Positions 32,979-40,911 of a stretch of DNA of 64,000 bases are shown here, piece by piece. The stretch is taken from assembly GCA_017396365.1 (NCBI GenBank), contig JAFQMD010000022.1:101449-165448 (forward strand). The letters are read 5' to 3'. Position numbers and translations under genes: made by a program. The notes under the pieces are model-generated. The model did not search any database and was not told the DNA's origin. It saw only the letters and a list, made by a program, of their open reading frames with translations. How positions within the stretch are numbered: the stretch's first letter is position 1; every line of letters begins with the position of its first letter. This DNA comes from Clostridia bacterium. GTDB taxonomy: Bacteria; Bacillota; Clostridia; Christensenellales; Borkfalkiaceae.

Positions 32979-33926
32979 TTATCTGCATTCGTCAGCCTTG
33001 CCTGCGCAACCTAAAACGTTAACGAGTTTGTGTTCAACGATTTGTTGTACGCTCGCTCTTGCGTCGCCAAGATATTGTCTTGGGTCGAAGTGGTCGGGAT
33101 GTTCAACGAAGTGCTTTCTAACAGCAGAAGTACAAGCCATTCTAAGGTCAGAGTCAATGTTAATCTTACAAACAGCCATAGTAGCGGCTTGGCGGAGCAT
33201 TTCTTCTGGAATACCGATAGCATCAGGCATTTTTCCGCCGTACTGGTTAACGAGCCTTACAAATTCTTGTGGAACTGAAGACGCGCCGTGAAGAACGATT
33301 GGGAATCCGGGAAGACGTTTGCCAACTTCTTCTAAAATGTCAAATCTAAGTTGTGGCTTTTGACCCGGTTTAAATTTGTACGCGCCGTGAGAAGTTCCGA
33401 TAGCGATTGCGAGTGAGTCGATACCCGTCTTGGTAGCGAATTCGTAAACTTCGTCAGGGTCGGTGAACATTGCGTCTTCGCTGTTTACGTTTACGTCGTC
33501 TTCAATACCTGCGAGTTTGCCAAGTTCGGCTTCGACGGTAACGTTTCTATCGTGAGCGTACTTAACTACTTCGCTTGTGATTTCCATATTTTTAGAAAGG
33601 TCGTACTTAGATGCGTCAATCATAACAGACGTAAATCCGCCGTCAATACAACTTTTGCAAAGTTCAAAACTGTCGCCGTGGTCAAGGTGCAAAACGATAG
33701 GAAGACCTGTGTCTTCTTCAGCCGCTTGAACGAGATGTTTAAGATAAAGTGGGTTAGCGTATTTTCTTGCGCCCGACGATACTTGTAAAATAAGCGGAGC
33801 GTTTTGCTTAACGCCTGCGTTTACGATACCTTGAATGGTTTCCATGTTGTTTACGTTGAAAGCGCCTATTGCGTAACCGCCCTTATAAGCCATTTCAAAC
33901 ATTTTTTTGGAATTAACTATTGGCAT
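32979..33926 (-). CDS. fba: Fructose-bisphosphate aldolase, class II
   Basis: 315 residues from the ATG at 33926; GGAGG lies just upstream, so an in-frame codon at 33968 is rejected. Class II zinc aldolase: YAIGAFNVNN, catalytic/zinc region VLHLDHGDS, a further zinc Glu, SHGAYKF and VLHGASSVP for zinc and phosphate, and NIDSDLRMA near the end. It cleaves fructose-1,6-bisphosphate in glycolysis. Family resemblance is to the clostridial/bacillary FbaA form. Single-gene unit with its own promoter. Confidence 0.96.
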   Translation of the reverse strand: MPIVNSKKMFEMAYKGGYAIGAFNVNNMETIQGIVNAGVKQNAPLILQVSSGARKYANPLYLKHLVQAAEEDTGLPIVLHLDHGDSFELCKSCIDGGFTSVMIDASKYDLSKNMEITSEVVKYAHDRNVTVEAELGKLAGIEDDVNVNSEDAMFTDPDEVYEFATKTGIDSLAIAIGTSHGAYKFKPGQKPQLRFDILEEVGKRLPGFPIVLHGASSVPQEFVRLVNQYGGKMPDAIGIPEEMLRQAATMAVCKINIDSDLRMACTSAVRKHFVEHPDHFDPRQYLGDARASVQQIVEHKLVNVLGCAGKADECR

Positions 33927-33956
33927 AATATCCTCCGAAAGTTTTAGTTCGCATAT

Positions 33957-33985
33957 ATTATACAACATTTTTTTATTTACTGCAA
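33957..33985 (-). promoter_or_regulatory. Sigma-A promoter of fba
   Basis: On the minus strand TTGCAG (33985-33980), 17-base spacer, TATAAT (33962-33957). GGAGG and the ATG at 33926 follow. Confidence 0.85.
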
Positions 33986-34004
33986 TTAAATAAAATGAAT
34001 ATAC

Positions 34005-34033
34005 TTGACAAATTTAACAAATTTTCGTATAAT
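34005..34033 (+). promoter_or_regulatory. Consensus sigma-A promoter of the ACT/ABC operon
   Basis: Exact TTGACA (34005-34010) and exact TATAAT (34028-34033) with a 17-base spacer. Transcription should start near 34040, leaving a 150-base untranslated leader before the ATG at 34192. Confidence 0.9.
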
Positions 34034-34040
34034 TAAGTTA

Positions 34041-34180
34041 CTGAATCGATGTTTGTTCGGAGAGGAAGCGCAATATAAAAAGGTAAACCTGTTTTTGAGA
34101 TTATATTTTGAAAACGGCTTTGCAAAAATATAACGGAATTTTTGCGCATACTCTTGCTTGTCGAGGGTATGCTTTTTATT
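34041..34180 (+). promoter_or_regulatory. Structured 5' leader with alternative hairpins and terminator (candidate riboswitch or attenuator)
   Basis: GCAAAAAT (34122-34129) pairs with ATTTTTGC (34138-34145) but can pair instead with ATATTTTG (34103-34110), so two hairpins exclude each other. A terminator-like stem follows, GCATAC...GTATGC (34146-34172), with T5 at 34173-34177, and the RBS TAGGAG lies after it. No known riboswitch core (TPP, SAM, guanidine, fluoride, THF) was matched by eye. A regulated leader is inference from architecture. Confidence 0.5.
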
Positions 34181-34191
34181 TAGGAGTATTT

Positions 34192-34443
34192 ATGAGAATA
34201 GCGGTTATAGGAATAGTAATTGAAAAAGACAGAAGCGCATCTTCTAAGGTCAATGAAATTTTGTCAATTTACGGCGATTACGTAATAGGTAGAATGGGCG
34301 TTCCCGATAAAGCGAACGACGTTTACTGCATAAGTATTATAGTAAAAGCCACTACTGAAATTATTTCGGCAATGACGGGCAAAATCGGCAGAATAGAAAA
34401 CGTTACCGTAAAATCTGCGGTTACAAACGTTGAAATAGCCTAA
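34192..34443 (+). CDS. ACT-like small regulator, TM1266 family
   Basis: 83 residues from the ATG at 34192, behind TAGGAG; the frame runs further upstream only through the leader. MRIAVIGIVIEKDRSASSKVN and GRMGVPDK fit the TM1266 family, an ACT/NikR-like fold of about 80 residues annotated as an iron-only hydrogenase system regulator. The ligand is unknown. Here it heads an ABC-importer operon instead of hydrogenase maturation genes. It is followed by the binding protein after 17 bases. Confidence 0.8.
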   Translation: MRIAVIGIVIEKDRSASSKVNEILSIYGDYVIGRMGVPDKANDVYCISIIVKATTEIISAMTGKIGRIENVTVKSAVTNVEIA

Positions 34444-34460
34444 TGGCAAAGGAGTGTTTT

Positions 34461-35465
34461 ATGAAAAAACTTTTTAGCATCTTACTTACTTTAATTCTCA
34501 CTTTTGCATTGTTTGGGTGTAACGAACCTAATACTACCGCGTCTCTTGAGTTTTATGCTCCGGACGGCGCACCTGCTTTATCAATAGCAAAATTTATAAA
34601 CGATAAAGAAAACTTCGGTATGGATAAAGACGTTTCCGTTCATTATAACGTCGTATCGGCAAACAATATTGGACCTACGATGGCTAAGGGCGACGGCGAC
34701 TTAATAGTAATGCCTGTAAACGCTGCAAGTAAACTCTATAAAGCGAACGCAAGCGATCCGTACGTTATGACGGCAGTTGTTACTCACGGCAATCTTTATA
34801 TAGCAAGTACGGAAGAAAACCTTACTCTCGAAGGTCTTAAAGGTAAGGTTATAGGCGTTATCGGTCAAGGGCTCGTTCCCGACCTTACTTTAAGGGCAAT
34901 TTTAAAGGATAATGGCTTACTTGACGACGTAGTTGAAGGCGACACCGTAACCGAAGGCAAAATTACTATTAGATATTTTGCGCAAGCGCCCGATATGTTA
35001 CCGCTTTTAAAACAAGGTAAACTTTCAATCGGTCTTTTACCTGAACCCGCGCTTACAAACCTTACGACAAAAGTTGCGCCTGATAAAACTTGGAATATAT
35101 TAGACGTTCAAGAACTTTACGACGGTGAAAGAAAAGCGTACCCACAAGCAGTTTTGATGGTTAAAAAGAGCGTTTACGATACGTTTAAATCAAAAATCAA
35201 TGCAATGGGCGATTATTTTAACGAAAACTTAACTTGGATAAAGACTAATACTGCCGACGCCGTAAGCGCTATAACTTCGGTTCTTCCAGAGGGCGTTTTG
35301 CCAAGTTTAAACGCTGCTGTCTTGTCGGCTCAAACGCTTGATAACTGCAAGATATACTATCAGTCTTCACAAGACGCAAAACAACAAGTAATAGATTATT
35401 TAAATAAAATCATAGCGGTAAACGCAGACTCTGCAAAGGCGGTTTCTGACGATTTCTTCGCATAA
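34461..35465 (+). CDS. ABC transporter substrate-binding lipoprotein (NMT1/SsuA type)
   Basis: 334 residues from the ATG at 34461, chosen for AAAGGAGTG upstream. Signal peptide MKKLFSILLTLILTFALFGC with lipobox Cys20. The mature protein opens SLEFYAPDGAPALSIAKFI and contains GLKGKVIGVIGQG, typical of periplasmic-binding proteins for nitrate, sulfonate, taurine or thiamine precursors. Substrate specificity cannot be read. It works with the two downstream genes. Confidence 0.88.
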   Translation: MKKLFSILLTLILTFALFGCNEPNTTASLEFYAPDGAPALSIAKFINDKENFGMDKDVSVHYNVVSANNIGPTMAKGDGDLIVMPVNAASKLYKANASDPYVMTAVVTHGNLYIASTEENLTLEGLKGKVIGVIGQGLVPDLTLRAILKDNGLLDDVVEGDTVTEGKITIRYFAQAPDMLPLLKQGKLSIGLLPEPALTNLTTKVAPDKTWNILDVQELYDGERKAYPQAVLMVKKSVYDTFKSKINAMGDYFNENLTWIKTNTADAVSAITSVLPEGVLPSLNAAVLSAQTLDNCKIYYQSSQDAKQQVIDYLNKIIAVNADSAKAVSDDFFA

Positions 35466-35473
35466 AAGGTTAA

Positions 35474-36229
35474 ATGAAGGTAAATAAAGATAAGATACTA
35501 AACTTAATATTTATATTATTGCCGTTTATATGTTTGTTCACGATTTGGCAAGTAGGCTCGCTTTTTACAAACGAGTTTATTTTGCCAAGCCTTTTTGAAA
35601 CGCTACTTGCGACGGGAAAAGTTTTGGTAAGCGGAAAGTTTTACCTTTCGCTTTTAGGAACTCTGCTAAGGACGTTAATAGCCTTTGCAATATCCTTTTT
35701 ACTTGCTTTTTTCCTTGCGTTTTGGTCAAGGGTTAGTAGGCGCGCGGACGTTACTATTGCGCCCGTTATAAGCGTTTTTAGGGCGCTACCGACGATAGCG
35801 GTTGTTCTACTTCTTTTGATGTGGACTAACTCGTTTATAGCGCCGATAGTCGTAACTTCGCTCGTTGTTTTACCTACGACTTACAGCGCGCTAAGGGACG
35901 CGTTTTTCAACGTTGACGGAGATTTGATAAGGGCTTTAAAACTGTTTGAAGTCGATCAAAAAACCTTGCTTAAAAAGGTTTACGTGCCGAGCGTTTTACC
36001 TTCAACCTTGCTTGCAATCGGAAGCGGACTTTCTCTCAATTTAAAACTTATGGTTGCGGCTGAAGTTATCGCGGCTACGGCAAATTCGTTAGGTTTTATG
36101 CTAAATTCTTCAAAGGCGCTTTTTGAAACGGCAAAGATGATAGCAATAGTTTTAATAACCGTCGTTATAGGTCTTATCGTTGAACTTACGTTTAAGTCAA
36201 TTTCTAAAAAGGTGGGAGTGTGGCAATGA
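35474..36229 (+). CDS. ABC transporter permease (SsuC/TauC type)
   Basis: 251 residues with six hydrophobic helices. The cytoplasmic coupling loop lies around SRVSRRADVTIAP, and the EAA-like segment is ALKLFEVDQKTLLKKVYVPSVLP. This is the BPD transport family for nitrate, sulfonate or taurine-like substrates. The stop overlaps the ATPase start as ATGA, so the complex is made in step. Confidence 0.9.
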   Translation: MKVNKDKILNLIFILLPFICLFTIWQVGSLFTNEFILPSLFETLLATGKVLVSGKFYLSLLGTLLRTLIAFAISFLLAFFLAFWSRVSRRADVTIAPVISVFRALPTIAVVLLLLMWTNSFIAPIVVTSLVVLPTTYSALRDAFFNVDGDLIRALKLFEVDQKTLLKKVYVPSVLPSTLLAIGSGLSLNLKLMVAAEVIAATANSLGFMLNSSKALFETAKMIAIVLITVVIGLIVELTFKSISKKVGVWQ

Positions 36230-36894
36230 TAAGAATTAAAAATTTAACCAAAAAATACGGCGAAAAAGTCGTTTATCAAAACTTTAATTTAGATATTGAA
36301 GAAAACAAAACCTTGGTGATTTTAGGCGAAAGCGGTTCGGGAAAAACTACGCTACTTAATATTTTGGCTAAACTTACCGATTTTGAAGGGGAAATTGAAG
36401 GAAATATAAGCCCCGTATCAATGGTTTTTCAAAAAGACTATCTAGTTCCAAACCTTACCGTAGAAGAAAATTTGAGGCTCGTATGCAAGGATAAAGACGT
36501 TTTGGGCGCGCTAAAAAGCGTTGGGCTTTTAGATAGCGCTAAAAGTTATCCTAAAAGTTTGTCGGCAGGTATGGCGAGAAGAGTTGCTCTTATTAGAGGA
36601 TTTTTGTTTAGTTCACCCCTAATGCTTATGGATGAACCTACTAATTCGCTTGATATAGGCTTAAAAAACACCGTTCACGAAATTTTAAAGGTTAAAAAAA
36701 GCGAATACGAAAAGACCGTCGTCGTAGTTACGCACGATATAGACGAGGCCCTTTCTCTTGCGGATAGGATAATAGTATTAAGTGGCGGTAAAGTCGTTTA
36801 TTCTTATGAGTTTAAGTCGAACCCGATGGGTAGAGATATAACCGACGGGGAGTGTAACGAAATTAGAAAAGAACTTATAAAAAATCTTGTTTAA
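36226..36894 (+). CDS. ABC transporter ATP-binding protein (SsuB/TauB type)
   Basis: 222 residues from the ATG at 36226, overlapping the permease stop; a GTG at 36220 is also possible. Walker A GESGSGKTT, Q-loop MVFQKD, signature SLSAGMARRVALIRG (LSAGM instead of LSGGQ), Walker B LMLMDEPTNSLD and the H-loop VVTHD. It is the energising subunit of the importer. Shorter than average by about 20 residues at the C-terminus. Confidence 0.92.
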   Translation: MIRIKNLTKKYGEKVVYQNFNLDIEENKTLVILGESGSGKTTLLNILAKLTDFEGEIEGNISPVSMVFQKDYLVPNLTVEENLRLVCKDKDVLGALKSVGLLDSAKSYPKSLSAGMARRVALIRGFLFSSPLMLMDEPTNSLDIGLKNTVHEILKVKKSEYEKTVVVVTHDIDEALSLADRIIVLSGGKVVYSYEFKSNPMGRDITDGECNEIRKELIKNLV

Positions 36895-37013
36895 CTTAAA
36901 TTAAAGAATATAAATTAAAAAATCGGTCAAGAATATAACTATGACACAAACTTTGATAAATTTTACATACAATATAGCGGGGTTTTGTCAAATATTACGT
37001 AGGAGATCGATTT

Positions 37014-37367
37014 ATGATAAAGCGCGGAGAATTGTATTATGCCGACTTAAGCCCCGTAGTAGGTAGCGAACAAGGTGGCGTAAGGCCGGTTTTAGTGGTG
37101 CAAAACGACGTTGGAAACAAGTATAGCCCCACGGTTATCGCGGCTGCTATAACGAGCCAAATAAACAAGGCAAAACTGCCTACTCATATTGAACTTAGCG
37201 CGATAGATTACGGGCTTAGTAAAGATTCGGTTGTTTTACTTGAACAAATAAGAACGTTAGATAAGCGTAGGTTAAAAGAAAAAATAGGGCAGTTGCCCAC
37301 GTCAACTATGCAAAAAGTAAACGTTGCGCTACTAATAAGTTTAGGTTTTACTGAAAAGAGCGTATGA
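37014..37367 (+). CDS. MazF/PemK-family endoribonuclease toxin, solitary
   Basis: 117 residues, NdoA/MazF-like: start [34 protein letters not shown], and a C-terminal [14 protein letters not shown], all family signatures. It cleaves mRNA at short sequences. No antitoxin gene precedes it: the gap 36895-37013 holds only short unconvincing frames. A TAGGAG lies before the ATG. Orphan ndoA copies occur in Clostridia; here the antitoxin is absent or elsewhere. Confidence 0.9.
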   Translation: MIKRGELYYADLSPVVGSEQGGVRPVLVVQNDVGNKYSPTVIAAAITSQINKAKLPTHIELSAIDYGLSKDSVVLLEQIRTLDKRRLKEKIGQLPTSTMQKVNVALLISLGFTEKSV

Positions 37368-37396
37368 CTGCGACAAAATTTTGTCGCAGTTTTTTA
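37368..37396 (+). terminator. Rho-independent terminator after mazF
   Basis: Perfect 11-bp inverted repeat CTGCGACAAAA / TTTTGTCGCAG, then T6 and ATT. It overlaps the mazF stop region. Confidence 0.93.
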
Positions 37397-37399
37397 TTG

Positions 37400-37411
37400 T
37401 CCAAATTTGGA
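37400..37411. promoter_or_regulatory. 12-bp palindrome just upstream of the nadE promoter
   Basis: TCCAAATTTGGA is a perfect palindrome eight bases before the -35. It is a possible operator for the HTH domain fused to the NadE encoded downstream; this assignment is inference. Confidence 0.4.
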
Positions 37412-37418
37412 AAAACTC

Positions 37419-37447
37419 TTTACAAAAAGGATAAATTATGGTAAAAT
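37419..37447 (+). promoter_or_regulatory. Sigma-A promoter of the HTH-NadE fusion gene
   Basis: TTTACA at 37419-37424, 17-base spacer, TAAAAT at 37442-37447; AAAGGAGTGAGAG precedes the ATG at 37476. Confidence 0.8.
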
Positions 37448-37475
37448 GTCCCTACTAAAGTAAAGGAGTGAGAGT

Positions 37476-39617
37476 ATGGCTAATTTAGCGCAGAGAATAA
37501 AAGAGTTAAAAGATATAAGGGGGCTTACTTCTGCTAAACTTTCAAAACTGAGCGGAGTGCCTCTCGGTACGCTTAACAAAGTTTTATCGTCGTCAACGAA
37601 AAGCGTTAAGACGGAAACGCTTAAAAAACTTGCCGACGCATTGATGGTTTCGGTTGCTTATCTTTTAGGCGAAAAAACAAAAACCGAAAGCGTTACGGTT
37701 GAAAACTACGGATACGTAAAAGTCGCTGCGGTAACGCCTAAACTTTATCTTGGTAACGTAGATAAAAACGTTTTGGAAATTAAAGAGAATATAAAAACGC
37801 TTATAGTAAAGAGGGTAAACTTAATAGTTTTTCCTGAACTGTGTATTTGCGGTTACTCGCTTGCCGATTTGACGCTGTTTGACGTGATTTTAAACAAATG
37901 CGAAAAAGCGCTTGGAGATATCGCTGATTTTTCAAGAAATTACGACTCGTTGATTTTCGTGGGCGCTCCGCTTAGGAAAGACGGTAAACTTTATAACTGC
38001 GCAGTTGCAATATCTAACGGCGAAATACTTGGCGCAGTTCCTAAAACGAGAATTCCATCATACGACGAGTTCAACGAAAAGCGTACGTTTACGCCGTCCC
38101 CAGATGAAAATAGCGAGATAAATATTTTAGGAAAAGAGTATCCGTTCGGCAATAAAATTTTGTTTGAATGTAGGCAAATGCAAGATTTTAAGGTTGGCGT
38201 TGATATATGTGAAGATATGTGGTTCGTTCATAGCCCGTCAGAGCACGACGCGTTAAACGGCGCAACTATTATCGTCAATCTTTCGGCAAGTAACGAACTT
38301 GTTGGAAAAGCGTCGAGAAGAAGAAAAATCGTATCTATTCAGTCTTATAAAGAGTGCGTAGGTTACGTTTACGCAAACGCAGGTATGGGCGAATCTTCAT
38401 CAGATTTATTGTTTTCGGGACATAATATAATTGCCGAAAATGGAAAAGTTTTAGCCGAAACCGACCTTTTTTCAGATTCTTACGCAATTTCGGATATTGA
38501 CGTTTCGTATCTTCAGTTTGTAAGAAGAAAGAAGTTTAACTATAAAGCCGAGCATACCGACGGGTATAAAACGGTAAAATTCTCGGCGTACGTAACGGGT
38601 GGAAACGTCGATAGAAAGTATGAAAAGTATCCGTTTATCCCAAGCGTTGAAAAAGATAGGATAGAAGGCATGGAAACGGCGCTTGATATTCAAGCGTACG
38701 CGCTTATCCGAAGAATTAAACAGGTTGGTAGTAATAAAGTTATAATCGGTCTTTCGGGCGGGCTTGACAGTACGCTTGCAATACTCGCTACGTGTAGGGC
38801 GTTTGAAAAAGCGGTTTGGTCTAAAAAGGATATAATTGCAGTTACTATGCCGTGTTTTGGAACTACTGAAAGAACGAAATCAAACGCTGAAAAGTTGGCG
38901 GAAATTTTGGGCGTAACCCTTAAAGTCGTCGATATAACGAAATCTGTATTACAGCATTTTGAAGATATCGGACATGATAAAAACGTTGCCGATATAACTT
39001 TTGAAAATTCGCAAGCAAGAGAAAGAACTCAAGTTTTGATGGATATTGCAAACCAAGTTGGCGGAATAGTTTTAGGTACGGGAGATATGTCTGAAATGGC
39101 GCTCGGTTGGGCAACCTATAACGGCGACCACATGTCTATGTACGGCATAAATTCTTCAATACCAAAAACGCTCGTAAGAGCGCTCGTCTCTCACGTTGCC
39201 GAAACTTGCGACGACGAACTTTCTTTTGTTTTGCGCGATATTTTAGATACGCCCGTAAGCCCTGAACTTTTGCCAAAAGACGGGGATAAAATCGCGCAAA
39301 AAACCGAAGATTTAGTCGGACCTTATCAACTTCACGACTTTTTTATGTATCACTTTATTGCAAACGGTTTTTCACCGTCGAAAATTTATAAAATCGCAGT
39401 AAAAACCTTTGAAAATGATTATGATTGCAAGACTGTATATAAGTGGCTCGAAAACTTTTTTAGAAGATTTTTCGTTCAACAGTTCAAGCGTTCGTGCGTT
39501 CCAGACGGAGTAAAAGTAACTGAAATTTCTTTCTCGCCAAGGGGCGACTGGCGTATGCCGAGCGATATCGAGCGCCAAGCATGGCTTGACGATTTGCAAA
39601 ACGTAAAACCTTTATAA
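37476..39617 (+). CDS. nadE: HTH-nitrilase-NAD synthase triple fusion (glutamine-dependent NadE with N-terminal XRE domain)
   Basis: 713 residues; ordinary glutamine-dependent NadE is about 640. Residues ~1-66 form an XRE helix-turn-helix (LAQRIKELKDIRGLTSAKLS, GVPLGTLNKVL). Residues ~78-340 are a nitrilase amidase with triad E121 (FPELC), K190 (VPKTR), C245 (GVDICEDMW). Residues ~400-700 are the NAD synthase with PP-loop GLSGGLDS at 425-432 and GTGDMSEMALGWATYNGDH. It makes NAD from deamido-NAD using glutamine. The HTH is in frame with no stop, RBS or start between domains; it could allow the enzyme to bind DNA. Confidence 0.9.
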   Translation: MANLAQRIKELKDIRGLTSAKLSKLSGVPLGTLNKVLSSSTKSVKTETLKKLADALMVSVAYLLGEKTKTESVTVENYGYVKVAAVTPKLYLGNVDKNVLEIKENIKTLIVKRVNLIVFPELCICGYSLADLTLFDVILNKCEKALGDIADFSRNYDSLIFVGAPLRKDGKLYNCAVAISNGEILGAVPKTRIPSYDEFNEKRTFTPSPDENSEINILGKEYPFGNKILFECRQMQDFKVGVDICEDMWFVHSPSEHDALNGATIIVNLSASNELVGKASRRRKIVSIQSYKECVGYVYANAGMGESSSDLLFSGHNIIAENGKVLAETDLFSDSYAISDIDVSYLQFVRRKKFNYKAEHTDGYKTVKFSAYVTGGNVDRKYEKYPFIPSVEKDRIEGMETALDIQAYALIRRIKQVGSNKVIIGLSGGLDSTLAILATCRAFEKAVWSKKDIIAVTMPCFGTTERTKSNAEKLAEILGVTLKVVDITKSVLQHFEDIGHDKNVADITFENSQARERTQVLMDIANQVGGIVLGTGDMSEMALGWATYNGDHMSMYGINSSIPKTLVRALVSHVAETCDDELSFVLRDILDTPVSPELLPKDGDKIAQKTEDLVGPYQLHDFFMYHFIANGFSPSKIYKIAVKTFENDYDCKTVYKWLENFFRRFFVQQFKRSCVPDGVKVTEISFSPRGDWRMPSDIERQAWLDDLQNVKPL

Positions 39618-39624
39618 AGAATAT

Positions 39625-39675
39625 AGCAAGTTGTAATTTCCTTGTGGAAAATACAACTTGCTGTTTTATTTTTTA
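39625..39675 (+). terminator. Rho-independent terminator after nadE
   Basis: AGCAAGTTGTA and TACAACTTGCT form an 11-bp stem with an inner loop, followed by GTTTTATTTTTTA. It is also at the convergent end of the ger operon. Confidence 0.88.
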
Positions 39676-39690
39676 TTAAGTTTGTATGAG

Positions 39691-40911
39691 TTAAAGTCTC
39701 GTGCTTTTTTCACTTTGGCAGTCAATTTCGACTTTAAGTTCAAGGTTTGACAAGGTTTTTCCTTTATACGTTTGATAATACTTGTGATAAAATTTATATA
39801 AATCTTCTTGGGTGTGAAACAAGTCGCAGTTCGCCGATTTTAACTTGTCGAATAGGTTTTTTACGGTGTTCGTAATTTTTTCTTCGGCGGAGAGTAAAAC
39901 TTCTTCGGGAATCGATGACGTTGGGTTTAAATGAGAAACGTCTGAGTGAGCGTTGGCATCTTCGTACTTGCAAAAAAACACTAATTTTACGTAATAAATC
40001 GGCTTTCCGTTTTCAATTTTGAATTTATATTTTTTTGAAAATTCATTGATACCGAGCATTACAGCGGTTTTTTTACCGTTTATTTCGATTTCGTCCAAAC
40101 TTAAAAAAGTGTCGAGAGAGTTTTTGCTTTCCAAGTTAAAGAGCAACGTTTCTTCAGGCGTAAGCGTTTCAACCATATATCCATCGCTAAAAATAAGCGT
40201 GGACGACGCGTCGAAGATGTATTGATCTTTATCTTGTTTGTCTGAAGTTCCGCTTGAACCACCGCTACCTTGACTGTCTTTGCTACTGCCTTTTGGCGAT
40301 TTATCTATTTTAATTTTTTTAACGAGAGGCATAAATCCGCTTTTAGATCTCGAATAATAACCTTGCGAAAAGTTTTTTATACTCGTATCGGCTATTCTAT
40401 CAAGTTTAGCAACGTCTTTACCAAGAATTTTTTGGATAGTAAAAGACGAAATAGAATCAAGTGGAGTTGAAGAAGAAAGAATATCTTTTGCTTTGCCTTC
40501 GCAACCTGCAATATGCGCTGAATCTTGTATTTTATCAGTTCGTATAAAATAGTTTATCGTTTCCATAACGTTGAGTTTCATAAGGTCTTCGCCAAGTAAA
40601 ATTAAATTGCAAAAAGAAAGCATGGGATACCAACCCGTCGTTATGCCTATTTTGTCAATAGCCTCAGCGATAGTTTTCCCTTTTTCGCTAATTAGAGAGT
40701 CCTTATTTTCTCCTGATGCCGTTGAAGAGGGTTGAGGTATTGCAATTTGCGCCGTAACTTCATATTCTTTTGAGTTGTCTTGATAGTCAACTCCTATCGC
40801 CATGATTATTGCCGTTCTTTCGATATTTACTAATCCAAAGTCGTTAGTTAGAAACAAAACTAATAAAAATCCGGCAAATATGAGTAAAAACTTAGAGCGT
40901 AAAAATTTCAT
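39691..40911 (-). CDS. Ger(x)C-type spore germination protein, lacking the lipobox cysteine
   Basis: 406 residues, third gene of a ger operon. The N-terminus has a hydrophobic helix, but where GerAC-type proteins have a lipobox GCWDRREI, this one reads FLTNDFGLVNIERTAIIMAIGVD with no Cys. The Ger C-subunit core (AIGVD, a Gly/Ser-rich linker at ~225, and the C-terminal domain ending FHTQEDLYKFYHKYY) is intact. It acts at the spore inner membrane in nutrient receptors. It overlaps the B gene by 4 bases. Confidence 0.85.
   Translation of the reverse strand: MKFLRSKFLLIFAGFLLVLFLTNDFGLVNIERTAIIMAIGVDYQDNSKEYEVTAQIAIPQPSSTASGENKDSLISEKGKTIAEAIDKIGITTGWYPMLSFCNLILLGEDLMKLNVMETINYFIRTDKIQDSAHIAGCEGKAKDILSSSTPLDSISSFTIQKILGKDVAKLDRIADTSIKNFSQGYYSRSKSGFMPLVKKIKIDKSPKGSSKDSQGSGGSSGTSDKQDKDQYIFDASSTLIFSDGYMVETLTPEETLLFNLESKNSLDTFLSLDEIEINGKKTAVMLGINEFSKKYKFKIENGKPIYYVKLVFFCKYEDANAHSDVSHLNPTSSIPEEVLLSAEEKITNTVKNLFDKLKSANCDLFHTQEDLYKFYHKYYQTYKGKTLSNLELKVEIDCQSEKSTRL

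Noticed and set aside
34103..34145. Guanidine-II (mini-ykkC) riboswitch, because ACGG occurs in two hairpin loops
   Set aside because: The stems are AT-rich and overlap each other, whereas the known motif has two separate GC-rich stems with ACGR loops; the match is too weak.
34108..34191. A 28-residue N-terminal extension of the ACT-like protein
   Set aside because: The stretch lies inside the terminator and the mutually exclusive hairpins, the ATG at 34192 has a good TAGGAG, and the extension is not protein-like.
36948..37010. A small antitoxin gene upstream of mazF
   Set aside because: A short ATG frame exists but lacks a Shine-Dalgarno, runs into the mazF start region and is not MazE-like.
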